Assembly: GCF_004769635.1 (NCBI RefSeq)
Contig: NZ_RQGH01000011.1
Span: forward strand, 78,501-142,500
Reading direction: 5' to 3'
Source: Leptospira jelokensis
Lineage (GTDB): Bacteria; Spirochaetota; Leptospiria; Leptospirales; Leptospiraceae
Length of the DNA stretch: 64,000 nucleotides
Positions 57,748-64,000 of this stretch are shown here, piece by piece. Numbering within the stretch: position 1 is the stretch's first letter; every line of letters begins with the position of its first letter. The notes under the pieces were generated by a model. It was not told where the DNA came from. It saw only the letters and a list, made by a program, of their open reading frames with translations, and made no database searches. Made by a program: the position numbers and the translations under genes.

Positions 57748-58584
57748 ATGAACCAAACTTTAAAGGGTCGCATGGTGGTCATCACTGGGATTACAGATGC
57801 GTCCTCTCTCGCACTCGTTATCGCAAAAGAATGTAAGGACCAAGGTGCCAAACTCATTTGCACCGGACTTGGAAAAACTCCATTTCATAAAAACTTATCT
57901 GAAAACAGCATTAATTTTTTAGACCGCACCTATTCTGATTTTCAAAACACCGTCAAAAAAGAGTTAGGTGACGACGTGTTAACTTTTCCATTGGATGTAA
58001 CAATCCAAGAAAGTATTGATTCCTTCGCTGATTTCGTTAAGGAAAAAAAAGAATCCGTCCATTCCCTGTTACATTCCATTGCTATGGATAAAACCATCCG
58101 CCAAGGGAAAGTAAAACCGATCATGTCTGTGTCAAGAGAAGAGTTTATGGATGCGATGAACGTATCTTCCTTTTCTTTACTTGCCATCGTCCAAAGTCTT
58201 TACAACCGAGACCTATTAGTGAAAGGAGCATCCATCGTCGCACTCAGTTATTTGGGTGCAGAAAAGGTGGTGGTCCACCCTTATAAAAACATTGGTGTTG
58301 CCAAGGCTGCTCTTGAGCGACTTGTGAAAGAAATGGCAATGGAACTTGGAAAGGAAAAAGAAATCCAAGTGAATGCAATTCGATTTTCACCGTACCGAGC
58401 GAGTAAAGCCGGTTCTGCGATCGAAGGATTGGAAGAAGCAGAAATCCACTGCAACGAATCTTCTCCCCTAGGCAATGCAAAAGCAAAAGACCTAGCCGAA
58501 GAAGTATGTTATTTGTTTCGACCTTCAAATCGCATCACGGGCGAAATCCGTCATGTGGATGGAGGTTACCACATTAGAGGATAA
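57748..58584 (+). CDS. fabI: enoyl-[acyl-carrier-protein] reductase (NADH), FabI type
   Basis: Reduces the enoyl-ACP in fatty acid synthesis. 278 residues. The NADH loop is VVITGITDASSLALVIAKE (the FabI-specific form with Ser), the active site is SYLGAEKVVVHPYKNIGVAKAALE (Tyr-x6-Lys), and the C-terminus ITGEIRHVDGGYHIRG. AGGAGGAGAC precedes ATG 57748. The FabI-like loop separates it from other short-chain dehydrogenases. Confidence 0.9.
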   Translation: MNQTLKGRMVVITGITDASSLALVIAKECKDQGAKLICTGLGKTPFHKNLSENSINFLDRTYSDFQNTVKKELGDDVLTFPLDVTIQESIDSFADFVKEKKESVHSLLHSIAMDKTIRQGKVKPIMSVSREEFMDAMNVSSFSLLAIVQSLYNRDLLVKGASIVALSYLGAEKVVVHPYKNIGVAKAALERLVKEMAMELGKEKEIQVNAIRFSPYRASKAGSAIEGLEEAEIHCNESSPLGNAKAKDLAEEVCYLFRPSNRITGEIRHVDGGYHIRG

Positions 58585-58595
58585 AAATTTTGGGA

Positions 58596-59996
58596 CTATG
58601 AACCAAAGTTAGTTTGTACTAATTGAACAAAATGGTTTCCACGTTCCTCAAAGTTTTTGTACAAATCAAAACTGGCCCCTGCTGGTGAAAAAATCACTGT
58701 CAGGGTTTCGGTTTTTGGATCATTTTCCCTTACCTTGGTCCAAAGGATTGTATCGAGTTTGACCCTCTCTAGTAGTGAAGGCAGATCTTCAAAATAATAA
58801 ACAGGTAAACCCACTTGGTTTAGTTCCTCTTTCCAAACTTCTTTTGCTTTCCCAAAGACATACAACGGGCATTCCAATTCTTTCCATCGTCTAAGAAAAG
58901 GTTCTAATGGTTCCACTTTTGGTATTCCACCTAATACCAGGTAAAGTGGATTCTCTTTTTGGAATCCAGAAATCCCCGATAACATGGAGTGAAGGTTTGT
59001 CGATTTTGAGTCATTGATAAATCGAATTTGATTGTACTTTGGATTTAAACTTTCGTTAGGAATGGATTGGAACCTATGAGGCAATCCTTGGAACGTTTCC
59101 AGTTGTGACTCAATTTCTTCTTTTTTCATACCTACTGATTCGCAAAGGGCAATCGCAAAACATAAATTCATTAAATTATGTTTTCCTTTGAGAGGGAATT
59201 TCTCCGCATCATACAAATTCGATTTTGTATGGATCCGATTTGGATTTTGGCTTACAAAATAAGAATTTCCTTCACCGATCAAATGTAAATGATCCAAGTT
59301 TGGTTTTGGGAATGGAGTATAGGTAAAAAAGTTTGGATTCACAAAACAGTTGTGTTGGTTATCCTCTAGATTTTGGATTTTCCATTTAGCAAGGGCATAG
59401 TTTTCCATCGTTTTATGCCTCTCTAAATGATCGGATGCTAAATTTAAAATCGCAGATGCCGTTAACTTTAAGTTAGGTGAGTCTTCAAGTTGGTAACTTG
59501 ATAATTCCAAAACCACGATCTCAATGTCCTCACGACAAAAAGAAGTAAAAGGAACACCGATGTTTCCACCCATTCTGGCATTTGGGAATTTTTTTTGTAA
59601 GAGGTGGTAAGTGAGCGCAGTCGTTGTTGATTTGCCATCGGTACCAGTGATTCCAATGATTTTACCCTTAAAAAAAATTCTTCCTAAACAAATTTCACTT
59701 AGAATAGGAATCTGTTTTTTCTTTGCCAACTCTATGATGGGATGGTTAGGAAGGATCCCGGGGCTTTTGATAAGGCAATCGATACCGTCTAAAGACTCAT
59801 GTGGCACATTGTCTGACAAAACATTTGTGTACAAATCGCGATTGGCATTTTCAAGGTTACGATCGGCGAGGCTTAGTTTTTTTCCGAGAGAATGGAGCAG
59901 TTTTGCCGCGGAATCTCCAGACGATCCTCCCCCGAGAATCAGGAAAGAGTGAAGGTTTTGCAGGTCAGATGGACTAGGAATGGAATCAGAAAACAT
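58596..59996 (-). CDS. murD: UDP-N-acetylmuramoylalanine-D-glutamate ligase
   Basis: Adds D-glutamate to the peptidoglycan precursor. 466 residues from ATG 59996, with GGAG nine bases upstream. The UDP-binding N-terminus reads FLILGGGSSGDSAAKLLHSL, the Mur-ligase ATP loop GITGTDGKSTTTAL and the ligand region FINDSKSTNLHSMLSGI. The longer frame of 490 residues would run into the STAS gene. It is a lone mur gene here. Confidence 0.9.
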   Translation of the reverse strand: MFSDSIPSPSDLQNLHSFLILGGGSSGDSAAKLLHSLGKKLSLADRNLENANRDLYTNVLSDNVPHESLDGIDCLIKSPGILPNHPIIELAKKKQIPILSEICLGRIFFKGKIIGITGTDGKSTTTALTYHLLQKKFPNARMGGNIGVPFTSFCREDIEIVVLELSSYQLEDSPNLKLTASAILNLASDHLERHKTMENYALAKWKIQNLEDNQHNCFVNPNFFTYTPFPKPNLDHLHLIGEGNSYFVSQNPNRIHTKSNLYDAEKFPLKGKHNLMNLCFAIALCESVGMKKEEIESQLETFQGLPHRFQSIPNESLNPKYNQIRFINDSKSTNLHSMLSGISGFQKENPLYLVLGGIPKVEPLEPFLRRWKELECPLYVFGKAKEVWKEELNQVGLPVYYFEDLPSLLERVKLDTILWTKVRENDPKTETLTVIFSPAGASFDLYKNFEERGNHFVQLVQTNFGS

Positions 59997-60044
59997 TGAT
60001 TGACACTCCGCTAAAATACGATGATTTTGTAAAATCATATCAGG

Positions 60045-60389
60045 TTGGGTAAATCGGTGCTGAAACACGAAGTGAAAGACGGAAAACTAGTCGTTTATTT
60101 GGAAGGTCGATTGGACGTTTCTGTGGCAAATGAAGTGGAAGAGGGACTTACAGAACTCATTGATTCTTTAGGTCATAGAAAGGTTCTCCTCAACATGAAA
60201 GATGTAGAGTATATGTCTTCTTCTGGATTTCGTGCTTGTATCTCTACCTTACGAAAACTCAACTCCAAAGAGGGATCCCTGAAGATCTCCAATATCAAAC
60301 CAGCCGTGAAACGTATTTTTGATGTCATAGAACTCACTTCTTTATTCGATATCCATGATACGGAAGAAGCTGCGTTAAAATCATTTTAA
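60045..60389 (+). CDS. STAS-domain anti-anti-sigma factor-like protein
   Basis: A 114-residue STAS protein as in SpoIIAA/RsbV. The pattern LVVYLEGRLDVSVANEVEE, then VLLNMKDVEYMSSSGFRACI, has the regulated Ser in MSSSGF. It would bind an anti-sigma kinase, releasing a sigma factor, or act as a signalling adaptor. The start is TTG 60045 or GTG 60057 (CAGG site upstream); neither is certain. Divergent from murD, nine bases before trpC. Confidence 0.85.
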   Translation: MGKSVLKHEVKDGKLVVYLEGRLDVSVANEVEEGLTELIDSLGHRKVLLNMKDVEYMSSSGFRACISTLRKLNSKEGSLKISNIKPAVKRIFDVIELTSLFDIHDTEEAALKSF

Positions 60390-60398
60390 CCAATCGAT

Positions 60399-61160
60399 TT
60401 GAATCCTATTTTACATAAAATTGTAGAAACCAAACATTCTGAAATCGAACGAAGTCGTGGGAAACGTTTGCCCACGAGGTCCATTCCCATCCAAAATTGG
60501 AAATCTCATCTCAAAACTAGTTCTGTTTCCGTGATTGCTGAGTGTAAAAAAGGGAGCCCAAGTGCTGGAGTCTTAAGGCCAGAGTATGACCCGGTTTCGA
60601 TCGCCAAAGATTATGAAACGTCTGGGGCAGGGGCCATCTCGGTTTTGACTGACGAATTGTATTTTTTTGGATCCTTGGGTGATTTAGATTCAGTTGCCCG
60701 TTCTGTTTCACTCCCCGTGATCCGAAAGGATTTTATCTTAGATCCCATCCAGATTGATGAAGCCTATGCTTATGGAGCCTCGGCAATTTTACTCATCGTA
60801 CGCATTTTAACACCGGAGCAACTCCGATCCTTACTTGCCCATGCTCATGGACTTGGTCTTTCTGTTCTTGTGGAGACTCATAATGAAAGGGAAGTGAACA
60901 TTGCCCTCGATGCAGGGGCAACAACCATTGGGATCAATACAAGGGACTTAGATACGTTTGAGATCCACAAAAATTTAATCGAAGAGATTGCTCCAAAATT
61001 AGATCCTTCCATTATTCGTGTGGCAGAATCAGGAATCGAAAGTTATGAAGATTGGCAAAAATACAAAGGTGTAATCGATTCGATGTTAGTTGGCACATTT
61101 TTCATGAAAAGCCAAAACATCAAACGTGATTTTCATAATCTTTTGAATGGATCTAAATAA
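60399..61160 (+). CDS. trpC: indole-3-glycerol phosphate synthase
   Basis: Cyclises the anthranilate-derived substrate in tryptophan synthesis. 253 residues. The TIM-barrel motifs VIAECKKGSPSAGVLR (Glu, Lys), PVIRKDFILDPIQI (Lys) and VAESGIESYEDW are clear. TTG 60399 starts the family N-terminus directly. It follows the STAS gene by nine bases; no other trp gene is in the window. Confidence 0.94.
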   Translation: MNPILHKIVETKHSEIERSRGKRLPTRSIPIQNWKSHLKTSSVSVIAECKKGSPSAGVLRPEYDPVSIAKDYETSGAGAISVLTDELYFFGSLGDLDSVARSVSLPVIRKDFILDPIQIDEAYAYGASAILLIVRILTPEQLRSLLAHAHGLGLSVLVETHNEREVNIALDAGATTIGINTRDLDTFEIHKNLIEEIAPKLDPSIIRVAESGIESYEDWQKYKGVIDSMLVGTFFMKSQNIKRDFHNLLNGSK

Positions 61161-61265
61161 TTCATTCCAAATACAATTTAAACGTTAGCATTCTTACAAA
61201 AGCAAAGATTTTAAGGTTGTTTTTCTTCATTTTTCCAATTCATTTGGATGTGAGTAGAGCCATTT

Positions 61266-62948
61266 ATGCGTTGGAAGTCAATATTTAAGGCCATATTCCT
61301 ATTTAGTGTTTATATCGCGACGGCTAAGTTAGGAATGTCTTATTTTGCCTTCCATCCTATGAATTTAGCAGTGCTTTGGATTCCATCTGGTATTGGACTC
61401 ATCGGATGTTTGTTTTTTGGATACAAATTCATTCCTATAGTTTGGCTTGCTAGTTTCCTTGCAAACAAAGATGGCCTAATCAGTAGCCACAACAATCTGA
61501 CAGACTTTCAATTGTATCTGAGTATTTGTTTAACAGCATCTGTTGATGCATTTCAATCTGCACTTGCTTATTTTTTTTGGCACCTAAAGATTCGTAAAAA
61601 TCTCACTTCATCCAAAGATAATTTTTATTTCATCGTTTATGTTGCCTTTTTATCAAGTTTGGTATCGATTTTAATTTTAGGTTTTATTTTAAATTCGTTT
61701 GGTTATTTTACAAAACTATCGGATTCAGAAATTTTTAGAACCTTACTTGTAATCACCTTTGGTGATACCATTGGAATTTTTATCACAGTTCCTTTGTTTA
61801 TGGCTTGGAGGAAGGTTGTTTGGAAGGAGATTTCGCCACAGCTCGTTGTGTGGATTGTAGTTTTTGTTTCCATCCAAGCAGTCATAGTATACCAATTTCC
61901 ATTTTTATTTTTTTTATCATTTTTGATTTTGATTTATATTGGATACAAATTCCAAATCAAAGGAGTCACTCTCGGCGTTTTGTTTTTATACTTGTCTAGT
62001 GTGATCATGACAAGGATGGGAGTGGGTCCCTTCATCCAACCAGGGACCTTTGACTCTTATATTTATCTCATTTCCTTTCTCATCCCATTTGCCATCCTTG
62101 CTGAGTTTATCACATTGCAGTACCAAAGGCTTCTCGCCAATCGATTTGAACTTGAAAAAAAAGTTTTGGATCGCACCAAATTATTAAGAGCACAGGTATA
62201 TGAAAAAAACCAAGCCATAGACGCCTTACATAAATCAGAAACTTTGTTAAGTGAATCCAATCGAACGAAAGATATCTTTTTTTCGATCATTGCCCATGAT
62301 TTGCGAAATCCACTTGGATCTTTCAAACAAATTACGGAACTATTGTATTCAGAATTTGATACTTACTCCAATTCTGAAAAAAAAGAAATTATATTTGAAA
62401 TCCAAAATGCGGCCTCTAGGGTTTACAGCCTTCTTGTACAGCTGTTAGATTGGGCACGGACCCAAACAGGTAATATGCCCTTCCGACCCAAGGAAATCAA
62501 TTTACGTTCCATTGTTTCCAAAATCACCGACCAGATGTTAGGATCCGTTCAGAAAAAGGGAATTCGATTATCAATTGAAATCCCTGAAAAGTTTTCGTTT
62601 ATATACGCCGATTCTGAAATGATCCAAGCAGTACTTCGGAATTTGATTTCCAATTCTATCAAGTTTACAAATGAAAATGGATGGATTCAAATTTCAGCTT
62701 CCGAAGAAGAAGATGGAGTGAGGATTGAATGTAAGGACAATGGTGTTGGTATGGACGCGGCAGATTTGGAAAAACTATTCCGTTTGGATGCACAATTGAC
62801 AAGCATTGGTTTGGAAGGAGAAAAGGGAACAGGGCTTGGTCTTATTTTATGCCATGAATTTATCAAATTACATGGTGGAGAGATTTGGGCAACCAGCGAA
62901 AAAGGAAAAGGAACAACTGTTAGTTTCCGATTGCCTGATCCGAAATGA
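61266..62948 (+). CDS. sensor histidine kinase with MASE1 membrane domain
   Basis: 560 residues. The first 280 form the MASE1 integral-membrane sensor (about eight helices; HPMNLAVLWIPSGIGLIG). A short coiled coil leads to the phosphoacceptor helix (FFSIIAHDLRNPLGSFKQI, His about residue 342), then an ATPase domain (N in VLRNLISNSIKFT, DNGVGMDAADLEKLF, GTGLGLILCHEF). The signal and response regulator are unknown. ATG 61266 starts at the first helix. Confidence 0.88.
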   Translation: MRWKSIFKAIFLFSVYIATAKLGMSYFAFHPMNLAVLWIPSGIGLIGCLFFGYKFIPIVWLASFLANKDGLISSHNNLTDFQLYLSICLTASVDAFQSALAYFFWHLKIRKNLTSSKDNFYFIVYVAFLSSLVSILILGFILNSFGYFTKLSDSEIFRTLLVITFGDTIGIFITVPLFMAWRKVVWKEISPQLVVWIVVFVSIQAVIVYQFPFLFFLSFLILIYIGYKFQIKGVTLGVLFLYLSSVIMTRMGVGPFIQPGTFDSYIYLISFLIPFAILAEFITLQYQRLLANRFELEKKVLDRTKLLRAQVYEKNQAIDALHKSETLLSESNRTKDIFFSIIAHDLRNPLGSFKQITELLYSEFDTYSNSEKKEIIFEIQNAASRVYSLLVQLLDWARTQTGNMPFRPKEINLRSIVSKITDQMLGSVQKKGIRLSIEIPEKFSFIYADSEMIQAVLRNLISNSIKFTNENGWIQISASEEEDGVRIECKDNGVGMDAADLEKLFRLDAQLTSIGLEGEKGTGLGLILCHEFIKLHGGEIWATSEKGKGTTVSFRLPDPK

Positions 62949-62977
62949 AGCCAATGAGTTCGTAAAGATTTGGAATC

Positions 62978-64000
62978 TTATCTTATAGTTTCATTCATAA
63001 AATTTGATTTGTCCAAGTAAGGCAAATACACAATAAATTTTGTATTCCCTTTCTGCGATTTAACATCAATGATTCCCTTGTGTTTTTCGATGATTTGTTT
63101 TGAGATATACAAACCAAGTCCTGTGCCTTCTCCAATCGGTTTAGTGGTAAAAAATGGATCAAAAATTTTATCTAATATCTCTATTGGCACTCCAGGGCCT
63201 GAATCCTCGATACTCACATAGGCAAATTGATTGTTCTTTAATACGGTTTGGTTGATTTCAATCGTGAGTTTTCCTTTCCCATTCATGGATTGGACGGCAT
63301 TTTGAATCATATTGGTCCACACTTGGTTTAACTCATCTGGATAACAAGGGATTGGTGGGATATTGACAAAATTAGTTTTTAAATCAATCCCATGTTTCAT
63401 TGAACCTTGTAAAATCGTCAGAATTTGTTGTAAGGAATCCGCTAAGTGGATGGTTTTGAGTTCTGCTTTGGGATCAAAATGAGTGAAGTTTTTTAAGGCT
63501 TGTGCAATTTTAATGGCACGGTTTGCAGAAGTTTGGATCGCATTTGTTCCCTGTAAGATGTTTACAATTTTTTCTGCCAAAAGAATAAGAGATAAGGAGT
63601 TGTGTTTTTTTAAAATTTGTAGCCATTCTACAGGAATTGCTTTGATGCCAACATTGATGAATACGTCTGCATATTGGTCACCATAAGATATTTGATTCTC
63701 TTCGAAGAGTTGGATGAATTCAGATTTTTTATGACGGTATTCGATACCAGAAGGCAATTCATTTGATTGGATTGCTTGTTCGACAAGGGATAAAATAAAT
63801 GGGTAACTATTTTTCGAAATTGACTCTAGGTTTGGGAGTTGTCTAAAAAAATCAGATACATTTTCTTTGATCGAGTCACTAGTCAAAATAACAGCACTGA
63901 GTGGCGAATTGATTTCGTGAGCCACACTCGTTACTGTCATCCCTATGGATGATAGTTTTTCAGATTGGATCAATTGGAATAAAACATCTTTAAATTTGAT
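62978..64000 (-). CDS. histidine kinase, C-terminal part (partial)
   Basis: The frame is open to the right edge and its start lies outside the window. The phosphoacceptor His is in VTSVAHEINSPLSAV, and the ATPase domain has WTNMIQNAVQSMNGKG, DSGPGVPIEILDKIFDPFF and EGTGLGLYISKQII. A coiled-coil-like region (VLFQLIQSEKLSSIG) leads in. The long insert between the two domains resembles the HWE/NtrB-like type. It converges on the MASE1 kinase with a 29-base gap. Its sensing domain is unseen. Confidence 0.85.
   Translation of the reverse strand: MKFKDVLFQLIQSEKLSSIGMTVTSVAHEINSPLSAVILTSDSIKENVSDFFRQLPNLESISKNSYPFILSLVEQAIQSNELPSGIEYRHKKSEFIQLFEENQISYGDQYADVFINVGIKAIPVEWLQILKKHNSLSLILLAEKIVNILQGTNAIQTSANRAIKIAQALKNFTHFDPKAELKTIHLADSLQQILTILQGSMKHGIDLKTNFVNIPPIPCYPDELNQVWTNMIQNAVQSMNGKGKLTIEINQTVLKNNQFAYVSIEDSGPGVPIEILDKIFDPFFTTKPIGEGTGLGLYISKQIIEKHKGIIDVKSQKGNTKFIVYLPYLDKSNFMNETIR

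Noticed and set aside
1..64000. CRISPR arrays, insertion sequences or prophage
   Set aside because: No regular direct repeats, transposase, integrase or phage structural proteins were seen. All sizeable genes are chromosomal core or unknown.

Overview
This window looks like chromosomal DNA of a spirochete of the genus Leptospira, most likely a saprophytic-type species. The reasons are the moderate, slightly AT-rich base composition, a spirochete/mitochondrial-type EF-G, a complete haem pathway with a HemC-HemD fusion, assimilatory sulfate reduction genes and a hook operon typical of the group. The genus comes from recognising protein families and gene order, not from a database search. I see no prophage, insertion sequence, CRISPR array or plasmid feature: this is dense core chromosome with a few unknown genes.

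Layout. Bases 1-3.4 kb: the end of a carotenoid-type FAD oxidoreductase, homoserine kinase (thrB), two small unknown proteins and a membrane-anchored DsbA-like oxidoreductase. 3.5-10.5 kb: malate dehydrogenase; an alpha/beta hydrolase divergent from a MarR regulator with two palindromic operators between them; then a leftward cluster read as degenerate LysM/M23 protein, amidohydrolase, cyclic-nucleotide-binding TPR protein, Crp-like regulator, tRNA-Arg(CCU) and prmC, packed with almost no spacing. 10.5-20 kb: fusA, a KtrB/TrkH potassium transporter, an unknown membrane protein coupled to a UbiA-family prenyltransferase, a TlpA-like thioredoxin, three unknowns and a PhaR-like regulator. 20-32.4 kb: cysK, a topoisomerase I gene with no ordinary start codon, hemH, and a converging operon hemA-hemCD-hemB-hemL-hemE-hemN-hemY (read leftward), most junctions being 4-base stop/start overlaps. 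32.4-36.1 kb: msrB, a small secreted protein, the RNase P RNA, a NERD-ATPase protein whose 3' end overlaps rnpB, and a possible lipoprotein.

36-48.3 kb is a sulfur block. Siroheme synthesis (cobA and a precorrin-2 dehydrogenase) diverges from sulfite reductase (cysJI), and these converge on the operon sbp-cysT-cysW-cysA-cysH-cysD-cysN (sulfate uptake, activation and APS reduction). With cysK this is a full route from external sulfate to cysteine, with siroheme made alongside its enzyme. 48.5-52.2 kb is the flagellar hook operon fliK-flgD-flgE, ending in a clear terminator. 52.3-64 kb: a large TPR protein with a methyltransferase-like domain coupled to a polytopic membrane protein (both unknown), a GAF/HD-GYP protein with an insertion, fabI, murD, a STAS protein, trpC, a MASE1 histidine kinase and the 3' part of a second histidine kinase running off the right edge.

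The items I would look at first are the missing canonical start of topA, the CDS-tRNA-CDS packing at 6.8 kb, the unknown TPR/methyltransferase-membrane pair at 52.3-55.7 kb, and the NERD-ATPase gene overlapping rnpB. I did not find a clear multi-gene undescribed system. The 52.3-55.7 kb pair is the nearest candidate.
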